DNA from: Amaranthus tricolor
Lineage: Eukaryota; Streptophyta; Magnoliopsida; Caryophyllales; Amaranthaceae
Assembly (NCBI RefSeq): GCF_026212465.1
Contig: NC_080062.1
Coordinates: forward strand, 2,890,001 to 2,954,000
DNA: 64,000 bases
Direction of reading: 5' to 3'
The notes under the pieces were generated by a model. The model saw only the letters and a list, made by a program, of their open reading frames with translations. It did no database searches and had not been told where the DNA came from. Below, piece after piece: positions 1 through 10,208 of the stretch. Every line of letters begins with the position of its first letter. The stretch's first letter is position 1. The position numbers were made by a program, and so were the translations under genes.

Positions 1-511
1 TTCAATTTGTCAAGACCCAATATTAAAAAAAATACTAATAAACTATTAAATTGTGTGATAATATTAAAAGCAAAATAAAAAAAAATATGTAGATAGATTT
101 TTTTTAAAAAAATGAGATCACTGCCTAAAATAAAAAAAATACAAAGTTAAAAAGATACGTTAAAATTAAAAAATACTCCATAACAATTTCAAAGGGAGTG
201 AGAAATGACTCCATTAACATGTACTTGATATTAACATGTCGCATGTGATTACGTGAACATATGCTGTTGATCACGTGTATCATTATATCAGCCGTGTGAC
301 TCCTAAAGGATAAATACTGTTTTAACTTTGATCCGACTCGTAAATAAGAATTTGGATTCATTTATTTTAAAATCTTATGAATTTAGGTTGGATTTGTGCC
401 CATGAGTTAAGAGACTAAGTCCGGATCTACATTTTTAATATCTAGATTCGACCCATAAACCTTTTTATATCTATGTTTTCTCAAAAAATAATATGTGACG
501 CTAGGTCGCTA

Positions 512-740
512 GCTATTATGTGTATTTAATTTCCAGTCTTCATGAACAACTGGTTGATCGGCCGATCAAATTAATTAGCAACTTTATTTGACAACTATTT
601 ACCAAACAAATATTAAAAAAAAAAATAATATATATCACCAGCTATTATATGTATTTAATTTTCATTCTTCATGAATAATCGATTGATTAGTCGATTAAAT
701 TAATTATCATCTTTATTTAATAATTATTTACCAAACAAAT
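512..740. repeat. Diverged tandem duplication, two 100-bp units
   Basis: Unit 1 (512-611) and unit 2 (641-740) both start with gctattat and end with ttaccaaacaaat, and share most bases between. The spacer is an A-rich/TA-rich tract. It looks like an old tandem duplication. The ends are not inverted, so it is not a foldback element. Confidence 0.75.
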
Positions 741-793
741 TGTTTTACATTGACTAATTAGTTCACGCAAGTGTAAATTATTCTTCTTTAACG

Positions 794-795
<2 letters not shown>

Positions 796-823
<28 letters not shown>
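796..823. repeat. (ATT)n microsatellite
   Basis: Uninterrupted run of about nine ATT units in AT-rich flank. Confidence 0.9.
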
Positions 824-824
<1 letters not shown>

Positions 825-2330
825 AAATTATTGAAAACATGATTACACTAGCAATTATGTCACCTAATCAACCTCCTTTTTAAACAGTAATTAGATAAAG
901 AACCATCACCAAGTCAACTCACTCAAAAAGTCTACTACTGGATCAAGTTTTTGATATTTTTTAATGAAAGACTAAAAGGTGTTTTGTCTTGTGGTTTGCA
1001 TTTGTTCTTTAGTTCGTGATGGTTTATTGTTTATTAGAAAATAATAAATCAATAAGTTAAATGTGAATGAAAAATCTAACAAAATTAGATTTTTTATTTT
1101 GGCGTATAAAAGTGCTAGTTTCCAATTCTATTTTTTTACTAGGATCTTTTTCATTACTTTTCTCTATTATTCATATTAGGATTTTAATATATAGGTTTTA
1201 AAATAAAAAATTAAATGTTAAAATCTCTCTTTTAAACTCTATCAAGTAATTATAGCCATTAAATTAAGTAATGGACCATCCATTATATTTGAAGTAATGG
1301 AAAGAATCCTAACACTATTTTTTGCCAGAAGCTAAAAATAAACCAAAATGATAACTAAAAAATCATTTATGAAGAATTAGGTATTGTCTCGACTAGTAAT
1401 AAATATCACTTTTTAGAAAAGATCTTGAGTACAATTTGCCTTGGCGGCTTGACCTTTCCCTGTGCCTACCTCGTAATAAAGAAAACAATTTACCGAATAC
1501 TTCCTCATATTCTTCATACTAGTATCATTTACTTTTTAGTTACTATTTCACTCATCCATATCAATTTAAAGAATTTATTCTTAGTCTATAATCTATAAGT
1601 TAAAAACATAGTCAAGTGTACTCATATTTGACTCGTCTCAATGTAAAAATTATTAATATAAAATTTCCATTATTGATATAATTAAACAAATGTGAAAAAC
1701 CTAAATAACACTAGTAAGTAGAGTTGTTCAAAATCGACCCGAGGACCCGAAATTTACCCAACTTTGTAACCGAATCTGATTTTAGTCAACTTCAAAAAAG
1801 ATTTACAATTTTGCAAAAGATAATACGGATACATAGCCCAATTTCAAACCGATCCAAAACACATAACTCGAGATCAACCCGTCTACAATAAGCAACTACC
1901 ATACTTTATTTTTCTACTATATACCGGGCAATGCAAAAAGATAAATGAGACTAGTAAGCTAATGGTAGCAAATATATATATATATATATATATATTTTTT
2001 GTGTAGATTTAAATAAACCTTCTTTCTACTGCATGCCAGGCTGCCAGCTCAAAATTCTGTACCAAAACGTTGAAATGTCTCTGTTTTTGCATCCACTTTC
2101 CTCTCTTCTTCACACCATCCCCCTCTTCATTTTTTCTGTCTTATTCAAACATTTATGAATTTTAAAATCTTATATTTTTCCCCCAAATTCTTTTTTGCAA
2201 CTTCCTTGTTTTTTCATCTATTCATTTACATAAATATAATCCTCCCTGTTTCTTAGAAAGCTGATTTTATTTCTGAGTTATCTCAAAAAAGAAACTCTTA
2301 CTACTTGCTAGTATTGCTAAATTTTTATTC

Positions 2331-5300
2331 ATGGGGTGTTGTTTTAGTGTACAAATTAAGGCTGATGCAAGCCCTCTTTACCATACTAGTAAGTATCCAC
2401 CAAATATTTTGGTGTTTTTTTAGCATTTTATAATAACATATGGTTGTTTTCATCTGGGTTTTGATTGCTTTTGGGTCTAATATGTTGAATGATTATTGAT
2501 TTTTGATTATGTTGGTTGGTTGTTGAATTGGAGAATGTTGGGTTTTGGGTTTCAATTTTTGGGTTGTTGTTTGAATGTGTGAATCATGATTGATTTTGAT
2601 TATGTTGATTGGTTTTGAATTGTAGAATGATGGGTTTTTGGGTTTTAATATTGGGTTATTGTTTGAATGTGTAAATCTTGATTGATTTTGATTGTGTTGG
2701 TTAGTCACTAATTTTAATTAGGAAATGGTAAACCTAAAATCGATGTCAATAAATAATATTTTAAGCATGAAGTAAAAACAAAGTCGTGTCGAATCGACCG
2801 CATTATAACATTTTCAAAATAAATAAATTGATATTTTTTTTGGTGTAAAAAATTTATATTTTGGGTTTAGACGCTATGATATCCACATCATTTCTATTAA
2901 TGCATTAGCATTCCGTTACCGCGATCATGAACATTATTGCATTTTTACCCTATTGTTTCATGTTAAAAATAGAAGTAATAAACATTAAATAAGACAAAAT
3001 TATATGTGGTTTTGTTGTAAATTAAGAACTAAATTCCATAATAGGAACTTTTTGTGTTTGGATTTCATACTACACATATTATCCATTTGTGATATTTGTT
3101 AGTCATATTAGTTGAAGTTTGATTATTGTTGGTAATTGACTTTTCTTGTTCTTCTAGACATGATTTGCATTATCTGCATGGTTTGGAAGAATTTGCTTTT
3201 TCTCAAAAAGGAAAAAAGATGGGAACTTTGAATTTTCAACATTCAACCCTAAATATTTTAGTTATATTTTGAAAAAGTTGATTTTTTGGGGATTAGATTC
3301 CAAATGCAATAATCCTTCCTAGTTCTTTCCTACTAAAGCAGTGTAACATAATTTATCATTTAATTCGCAATTCGCTCAAAAGGACCCTAAAATAACCCAA
3401 AATTGATCATAATTCCCTTATTTTGATTCGCAATTCGCAAGAAGATTTGTGAATCATGTGACAGTGTACTAAAGTCTCGATAGGATTCTTGAACAGGGGG
3501 CTTTCAATGTTCATGAACAATCACATGCTAAATTTTGATTTTGGTTAGTTAAAAAAGTTCCCTTTTCCAAGTTTTTATCATTTTTGTGTTCATTTTGAAG
3601 GTGGTGGAACTGAGAAAGCTCCATCTGAAAGACTGAATTTAAGATCAGAGGGAGAGATTTTGCAATCATCAAACTTGAAGAACTTCTCCTACAATGATCT
3701 TTCCACAGCAACTCGAAATTTTCGGCCTGATAGTGTGTTGGGTGAAGGTGGTTTTGGTTGTGTGTACAAGGGTTGGATTGATGAGCAGACATATGCACCT
3801 ACAAAACCTGGTTCTGGAATTGTTATTGCTGTCAAAAGGCTCAATCAAGAAGGATTCCAGGGTCATAGAGAATGGCTGGTAATTTTTTCATCAATTTTAC
3901 TGTCTCATTGTATGAGAGAATCAGGCATACTTCTTATTTATGTGAAGTTGCTGATGATGTTTGTCGTCAAAGTTCAATCAGAAACAACCTCTTTGTTATT
4001 AACAAGGGTATGGTTGTATACATCTGACCCCCAACTAGTGGTGAATCTAGTATACTAGTATATGTTAAAAGTATATAATATATCTTGGGCCTCAACTATC
4101 AGCTTAAGCTTTTGGTTGAGTTGGTTCCTTGACATGGTATCAGAGCTTAAGCTAATAGTTGAGGCTTCATAATATGTTATATACTCTAACTGTATAGGGT
4201 GATCAAAACGCTCCTGCATGTGTGCAGACCTATTTAGCTGTTATTCTCAAGTGTTATATGTTACACAATTCAATATTATCACCTCAACTAATTAGAGATG
4301 GTTTCACCATGAGACCGTGTCATTTAAGAATTTGTTTAATATTGATAGGTTTATTTATCAAATAACCTGGGCCATTGCCTAGGCAAGTCCGGGCCTAGAT
4401 TCTCTCCTGCTCGTGGGACTTGGAAGCCATTTAATGGAATTGGGGTGACAGAATGAAATAATTGTATGAGATAATTTGACTTGGTTGCTCCATTCATACT
4501 ACAACTGAGTAGCGAACTTTAGATTATCTGTATTCTATTGTATCAATGGGTCATCATCATTGTACCCAGTGTATTCCGCCCATAGGAAACTATGATCCGG
4601 GTCTGGGGAGAGAAGGAAGGAGGCAACTCATACCCATAATGGGTTATTTACATATTTATGAATCTTATCCAGCAATGATTCAGACATACACCTTCAAATT
4701 TCCTTTTTCTGTTGCATTCACCTAAACATATCTTCTGTTAATTTGGAACAGACTGAAATCAATTACTTGGGGCAATTGCGGCACCCAAATCTTGTGAACT
4801 TGATCGGATACTGCTTAGAGAACGAACACCGCCTTTTGGTGTATGAGTTCATGACGCGTGGTAGCTTAGAGAATCATCTGTTCAGGAGTAAGTTTTATAG
4901 CCTATAATCATTTCGGTAAATCATTCTAGTTTCTTCCGTCCTCTAAAATGTGGATATGTATCGTACTTAACCAGGATCATCGTATTTTGAACCTCTATCA
5001 TGGAATCTCCGGATGAAGGTCATTCTTGGTGCAGCAAAGGGTCTAGCTTTCCTCCACAGTCCGAACATAAAAGTCATTTATCGAGATTATAAGCCTTCCA
5101 ACATACTCCTTGATTCAGTAAGTTTAGCCACGGGATTAGCTTATTAAAAGCTTCCGAACCATCTCTTGCATTGCTTGACATCCTTATTATGTGTAATACA
5201 GGATTTCAATGCAAAGCTTTCGGATTTCGGTTTGGCGAAAGATGGGCCGTGTGATGATCAAGGTTATGTATCTACAAGAGTCATGGGTACCCATGGATAT

Positions 5301-6540
5301 GCAGCTCCTGAATATATGGCCACTGGTAAGAGTCCTCTAATTTCTCTTTTACATATGTAGGTTGATGTTAACATAAAAACTCTTTTCTAAACTCGTTATT
5401 CCTGCCCAGTGATATATAATTCGCTAGTTAGTTCGTCTTTTGAATTCGTGATTCGCTCAAAATGGTTCAAAACTAGCCCAAAACCGATCATTATTCGTTT
5501 TTTTCGATTCGCAATTCGCGGGTCGATTAGCGAATCATGTGACACTCTTCCTACTTGACGTTAATGGAGGCATATAAAAAATATACGATAGTTATATAGG
5601 CCTTATTTATATTACATTTGTTCGTAAGTTTGACACCTAAAAATAAATAACTAAACTAAAGTAAAACTAATGAAAACTAATATTTGAGGCTGTTAATTTA
5701 GGAAAAGTGTTGTATAGACTTGGTTTACGCTATTTTAGTCTGCACCAACCTAATAATAGCAAGTATTTCCTGAACATTGTACTATTTTAATACTTTTAAG
5801 GTTGGTGCATACTGAAATAGTGTAGATCAAGTCCATACAAAGCTTTCTCCTTAATTTAGGAGACTTGTGCTGTCAGGCACCTTACACATGCCCATATTCA
5901 CCCCGGAGCTTGAGTTAGTTGCTGATTAAATATTTTGAACTTACTATTCCGACATCGTTTGACAGTAGTTAAGAACTGAGCTCCGATACGCAGCTCTTTA
6001 GATGTGTTATACTAACCTTGAATTGCTGCTTGTTTTGTAGGTCACCTCACACCAAAGAATGACATTTACAGTTTTGGAGTCGTTCTCCTTGAAGTAATGA
6101 CTGGAAGACGAGTGCTAGATGAAAATGCGGCTCCTAAGGAAAAGGATTTGGTCAAATGGGCAATGCCTTACCTTCGTAAAGAAAAGATACGACGTATTAT
6201 GGATACAAGAATTCAAGGGCAGTACTCCTCAAGGTCGGCAAAGGTCATAGGCAACCTCGTCATCCGATGCTTGTCAATGGACCCGAGATTTAGGCCTAGC
6301 ATGACCGAGGTTGTCTCGACACTAGAGCAACTACAAGAGACTAAACCAATTGTTGATTTATACCCTATTGACCGTGACTTATACCCTATAAAAGCCGAAG
6401 TAAAACGAAGTGCAAATTATCAAAAAGCCGGCCAAGGACAAAAAACTCGGAGAAGAAGTGCAATTGGTAACGATATGTGTAGGGGCGGTGGTACAACTTC
6501 TCCCGATTATAGATCTCCTATTGCACCTATTCGTTGTTGA
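2331..6540 (+). CDS. Receptor-like cytoplasmic kinase, RLCK-VII (APK1b/PBL-like)
   Basis: Predicted Ser/Thr kinase of 412 aa. Exons: 2331-2388, 3601-3878, 4752-4887, 4975-5117, 5202-5325, 6041-6540; every junction is GT-AG and the phases agree. The N-terminus MGCCFS fits N-myristoylation at Gly2 and palmitoylation at Cys3/4, placing it at the plasma membrane. Glycine loop GEGGFG at 67-72, ATP-binding Lys98 (IAVKRL), catalytic Asp195 in YRDYKPSN (an RD kinase), DFG Asp213, and an activation segment with [15 protein letters not shown]. All key catalytic residues are present. Length and motif order match the APK1/PBL group, which relays signals from receptor kinases in immunity and growth; the exact role of this member is unknown. 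The C-terminal tail is basic and contains DLYPI twice within 16 residues. Introns 1, 2 and 5 carry repeats and transposon fragments. Confidence 0.93.
2497..2700. repeat. Tandem duplication in kinase intron 1
   Basis: Two units of about 92 bp (about 2497-2588 and 2589-2680). Both run from a gattttgattatgttg-type start through a gggttttgggtttt-type middle to gtttgaatgtgt, followed by a partial third unit. Purely intronic. Confidence 0.65.
3362..3465 (+). repeat. Interspersed repeat, copy 1 (kinase intron 1)
   Basis: A 104-bp block from aattcgcaattcgctcaaa to gaatcatgtgacagtg. It closely resembles 5442-5545 in intron 5 of the same gene, in the same orientation. Internal gattcgcaattcg motifs recur in both copies. 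Its transposon class is not clear. Confidence 0.7.
3945..4455 (+). repeat. SINE-like sequence split by a MITE (kinase intron 2)
   Basis: The left piece (about 3945-4055) has aacaacctctttgttatt, acaagggta and tacatctgaccccc. The right piece (about 4365-4455) has gcctaggcaagtccgggcc and gccatttaatgg followed by ttgggg. These motifs in this order resemble widespread plant Au-type SINEs, and a similar fragment lies at 57478-57610. A foldback element (4068-4198) and unrelated sequence separate the pieces. Assignment to a SINE family is from memory of the consensus. Confidence 0.55.
4068..4198. mobile_element. Foldback MITE, family A, copy 1
   Basis: The ends are inverted: aaagtatataatatat on the left, atatgttatatactcta on the right. 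Next to them, gcctcaactatcagcttaagc is the inverted counterpart of gcttaagctaatagttgaggc, so most of the element can fold into a hairpin. The loop holds tggtatcagagc (4135-4146), the 12-base string used as initiator-tRNA-Met primer binding site by many plant LTR retrotransposons. Related copies lie at 10933-11049 and 62007-62131. Confidence 0.65.
4545..4640 (+). repeat. SINE-like fragment (kinase intron 2)
   Basis: Contains tgtacccagtgtattccgcc, cataggaaactatgatccgg and gtctggggagagaaggaagg in sequence, a string typical of the internal part of common plant SINEs. The 5' promoter part is not recognisable. Confidence 0.4.
5442..5545 (+). repeat. Interspersed repeat, copy 2 (kinase intron 5)
   Basis: A 104-bp block from gaattcgtgattcgctcaaa to gaatcatgtgacactc. 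It is the second copy of the repeat at 3362-3465, with the same length and orientation. Confidence 0.7.
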
Positions 6541-6971
6541 CAAAAACAAAAGAACATCTCTTCGTTTTTCCCATCATTCAGTCGAGGGAGTAGGGAGGGT
6601 ACGTTTTTGGAGAGTTTATGCATAATATCTTATGCCGTGTGCCTGTTTAGTTTGACTTTAAAAGTCAATCACTGTAGAATTCTTTTATAGAAACATCTTA
6701 GAAAAACATGTCTATTAGTTAGGATGCATAATATATGGTTTTTCCAATGTAAATTGGAGAACTTGTGTAAATGGGTTTATATGTTCCCATGATATGGCTG
6801 ATGATTGTACAGTAAGTTTATTGTTGTAGCTATTAACTTTATGTATTGAGATTAGGAAAGTCAAGTTATTATTTTTTCCTGCTTGGTTAATGTATTTCTC
6901 AAGGATGATGTGGTAATAGATTTGCTTTGCATCTTTACATAGTATCTCAACTTGATTGATTTTGGTTTATA

Positions 6972-7244
6972 CTCCCTCCTATTCAGCTTATGTGTCTCAT
7001 TTCTTTTTATGGTCAAGTCACCTTAATTGTCCCATTTCTGTTTTTGGTATGGGTTTTTGACTTTTATGCCCTTAGTAACTTTATCCTATTTTCAATTATA
7101 CCCTCTATTACCCATACTAATTTTCCTCTCTTACATTAAAAAACCCATAATACCACTCTCTTATCTACCCTTAGGGTCCTACTTTTGACTCTCCTTAAAA
7201 TCCGTAAAAAGTCAAATGAGACTCCTAAGGTGAATAAGAGGGAG
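6972..7244. mobile_element. Stowaway-like MITE (Tc1/mariner type)
   Basis: Begins ctccctcctattcagcttat and ends with the inverted counterpart ggtgaataagagggag. It is flanked on both sides by TA (6970-6971 and 7245-7246), the target duplication of Tc1/mariner elements. At 273 bp, AT-rich and non-coding, it fits Stowaway. It lies just downstream of the kinase gene. Confidence 0.85.
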
Positions 7245-7309
7245 TATATTATAAAGTTCATTTACATATTTTTAAATGAGAAGGTTTAACGGTGAAACTA
7301 TTTTTATTG

Positions 7310-7480
7310 GGCTAATAGGCTCGTTTAATGTAAATTTACGATCACCTTAAAGTGTTACTTATATTGTTAAAGTTATTATTTTTTATAGTATTTGAATAAT
7401 TACTAATAATCTTAAAGTGATTATTTATAATCTTTAAATGACCAATTAGAAAAATGAATTAATTATATGAGCTCGTTTTA
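7310..7480. repeat. AT-rich interspersed repeat, inverse relative of 59640-59790
   Basis: Repeated strings such as cttaaagtgatta and ttctaattggtcattt-type motifs (read on the minus strand) also occur on the plus strand around 59640-59790. Probably a degraded MITE family; the ends are not sharp. Confidence 0.4.
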
Positions 7481-7854
7481 TGGTGAAGTTATTTGTTAGT
7501 ATTACCCTCTTTCCGATTTTTTCAAATTTGCTGGAATTTGTAATTGAAATGAGGTTAAAGTAAACAACAAATTCAAACCCTTAGCAAGGCACGACACGAT
7601 GGATAAATCATACAGCGCTAGCCCTTGTTGCGAGATCGCCAAATAGCATACCAAGCCGAACTTTTTTTTTTTTCCAAATTCGGGAACACGAAACCGACAA
7701 TCAGGAGGTATAAAAAATTTCAAATTACATGTTTTGAAATCGTCTCATTTAAAAACGGTCTTTCACACTTACGCATCATACCGCAACCGCATACGTGCTG
7801 ACCCGGGCCGTGCTTTTTTTTGGAAAGATTATTCTGAATAATACGATCTTTCAC

Positions 7855-7940
7855 TGATTTCCCAACAATAATACGAACTTTCAATTAACCACGAATAATA
7901 CGAAGTTTAAGATATTTTTTCCGCTAGTATACCTGACTGG
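7855..7940 (+). repeat. Left terminal inverted repeat of the MULE
   Basis: Inverted partner of 9945-10028. The best conserved part is 7866-7912, where only a few bases differ from the right end. Confidence 0.75.
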
Positions 7941-8126
7941 TTTGTAACCAGTAGAAAAGGTCATTTATGATCGTTGCACATCAGATTTTATCTCCTACCT
8001 CTATTTCATTCTTTTTTTAAGATTTTTTACCTCATCTCCTCACTTTATTCTTCCATTTTAATTACTTCTTCTAGCTTCTTCTCAATTTTTTTTTTCCATT
8101 TTTATTTTCAAAGGTAAACTAATTTG

Positions 8127-8630
8127 ATGTTGAACATGTATTCCCCTTCGTCATCATCTCAATCTAGAACATCAATTGCAAAAGGAATTCCTTTATGTAA
8201 ACATGGTGTTCATGCTAAATTAGAAGTAATAAAAAAAGGAACAAGGGTTGGTGAGAGGTTTTATAGATGTGCATTTTGGCCAGTAAATATATATTTTTGA
8301 ATAGCTTTATTTTGTTTTATGGTAATTTTTAATTTCTTTATCAATTAGGGTTTCATGATTTGATTTGAAATGTAAGCACAAGATTGTAAATTTTTTAAGT
8401 TGGAGAAAGATGTAGAGTACTCAAGTGGAATATCATCTTGTTTGGAAGAAAAGAAAGCTATGTTAATTGATAAAATAGTGAAATTGAAGGCCAAGATGCA
8501 AAGTTGAAAAAAAGTGAAGCCACAGTTGAAATTGAAAGTTGTTAAATATGTAAATGCACAAAAAACATTAAGTTTTATACTTATCGCATCATGGGTTTTA
8601 TTTGGATTGTTCTTATTTATGTTAAGCTAA
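8127..8630 (+). pseudogene. zf-GRF / coiled-coil / TM protein pseudogene (At4g04775-like)
   Basis: Exon 1 (8127-8282) encodes a Ser-rich start and the first part of a GRF zinc finger: GIPLCKHG, then GERFYRCAFWP. After an intron, DCKFFKLE (from 8382) supplies the last zinc-finger cysteine. A Lys/Glu-rich helix follows, then a hydrophobic segment near the C-terminus (LSFILIASWVLFGLFLFML), the layout of plant GRF-finger membrane proteins. It is broken. The canonical splice puts exon 2 out of frame by one base, and the helix region changes frame twice with stops. It lies inside the MULE, convergent with the transposase remnant. It may be a MULE accessory gene or a captured host gene. Confidence 0.65.
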
Positions 8631-8926
8631 GTATAAGAATTTGATCATGTAATGAAACTTCATGTATTAAAAATTCAATGTAATGAAAAAATGTAACAAA
8701 GTTTCTTCTTTTCAAGAATTATAGTTTCATTCCATACATGTTATAGCCAAAATGTTACCTTTACGTACATAAGCATTCCTTACATACAAAAGTACTAAAT
8801 TGTTTTCCAAAATGCAATATTTGAACAATGTTCTAAGCCATAGATTACACCATAATGGTAACTTAATATATACAAAAGAGTTATGTTTTCCAAAAGAGCA
8901 GCAAAATGACACTTAGTCTTGCAACA

Positions 8927-9505
8927 TCATATCTTTGTTGTCGATGCTTGGGTTGATACTATTTCAGGAGGGTTCTTCTTTGGTTGTCCCCTTTTAGCAG
9001 TAGTGACAGCACTCCTTCCGCTTGCACTACCAGTCTTACCTCTTCTATTCCCTTCCCCTGTTCTAATTGTCTTGTTGCCTTTACCCAAAGAACTAGGTTG
9101 TGCATACATGTTGTGATGGGATAACCATGGTGTGTTGGTTGCTACATCAACAATTTTTTTGGTCTTCCTCAACTTTCAACTTCTCTTCAATGGAGGTGGT
9201 TGCTCAATCGCTTTACCCTTTTTCGGACACTTCCTTTTATTATGTCCAACCTTATTGCAAATGCCACATGTCATCTGAAGGCCGTGTCTTGAGAGCTTTC
9301 CTGGTTATTTTAGGATGATATCAAAGACAAAATTCATATTTAACCCCAAAATCCTCCTTTACAATTCCTTCTAACTCAAAAAAGATATCTTATCTGGACC
9401 TATGGAGATAGTTTTATATATTTCATACAAATACTCAAACCCCTCAACTCCTTTTTTGAATACCCAACCATACCAAAACTTCAAAGTAATTGAATCATTC
9501 ACATT
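8927..9505 (-). pseudogene. MULE transposase remnant: PB1-like start joined to CCHC end
   Basis: Read on the minus strand, about 9505-9315 gives a segment ending in a DPDK-like stretch (IGPDKISF, then a shifted ELEGIVKEDFGVK), matching the PB1-like domain at the start of plant MuDR-type transposases. Almost directly after it, about 9285-9230 encodes CGICNKVGHNKRKC, a CX2CX4HX4C knuckle found at the C-terminus of these transposases. A basic Gly/Arg-rich tail follows, ending at 8927. The DDE catalytic core and SWIM region that should lie between are missing. Frameshifts (about 9385) and an in-frame stop (about 9178) add further decay. Confidence 0.65.
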
Positions 9506-9944
9506 AGTGATTAGTCTAAAAACAAGCAAAAAACACTATATCACATCCATGTTCAAGTAAACAGACATTTTCGAGTAAGACCAAGCAATAATCACAGTGA
9601 ATGAGAAAATGGAAAATTTGAGTTTTTAAAACCCTAATTTTTTGGATTAAACAAAATTTAGAGATAAATAATGCAATTGAGAAGAATAAACTAATCATAG
9701 TATGCGTTTATGTAGCCCAAGTATTGCCGTCTTCTTCAATTTGTATCTTCGAAGCTTGGGGCAGTGACTTCCTAAGTATATCAGCAGTAAGTTTTAGAAG
9801 TTTTGGAAGCATGAATGAGAGAGAAGCAGTAAGCAGTGACTTCTTGAGTATACCAACAGTAAGTCTTCTTTAATTTGTCTTTCTTAATTTTCTCAAAAAA
9901 AAAAATAAAATTAGCTCACCTCCAATTAGCCGGTTATAGGTAAA

Positions 9945-10028
9945 AAAATATATCAGCGAAAAAACATCTTAAATTTCGTATTATTCGTAGTTAATTGAAA
10001 GTTCATATTATTGATGGAAAATCTGAAA
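9945..10028 (-). repeat. Right terminal inverted repeat of the MULE
   Basis: Its reverse complement matches 7855-7940. Just inside it, a 33-base string with cagtgacttc and cagtaagt occurs twice (about 9762-9795 and 9833-9866). Confidence 0.75.
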
Positions 10029-10208
10029 TGCAGGGTAATTTTTTTTTTTTTCGATTTTGAAAAAGATACTGCCCATTCTTCGTGCCCACTTGTATTTATC
10101 CTTCATGAAAAAAAGAAAAACCCCAGATAATTAAGCTGAGGTTTGGGGGTTTTTCCTGCAAGTTTTGTTTCTGCTAGAGGCAGAGAAAAAACTCAAAAGT
10201 GAACAACA

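Larger units (their letters stand above)
1..2330. other. 5' flank of the kinase gene, no gene seen
   Basis: AT-rich sequence with no recognisable coding region; the open frames are short and lack splice-consistent extensions. It holds a diverged tandem duplication (512-740), an (ATT)n tract (796-823) and a (TA)n tract near 1972-1995. The last few hundred bases are pyrimidine-rich, as expected for the promoter and 5' UTR of the kinase gene starting at 2331. Confidence 0.6.
6541..7854. other. Kinase 3' UTR and intergenic sequence
   Basis: The first few hundred bases are the likely 3' UTR of the kinase gene. The rest holds a Stowaway-like MITE (6972-7244) and a repeat (7310-7480) related in inverse orientation to 59640-59790. 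No gene seen. Confidence 0.6.
7855..10028. mobile_element. Mutator-like element (MULE) with long TIRs, decayed
   Basis: The left end (7855-7940) and the reverse complement of the right end (9945-10028) align over about 85 bp. They share aataatacgaactttcaatt, acgaataatacgaa and tttaagat, with small differences. Inside are two convergent broken genes: a zf-GRF/coiled-coil/TM gene on + (8127-8630) and a MULE transposase remnant on - (8927-9505) with a CCHC knuckle. Long TIRs plus a MULE-type remnant support the class. The outer ends are too diverged to define the 9-bp target duplication. Confidence 0.75.
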
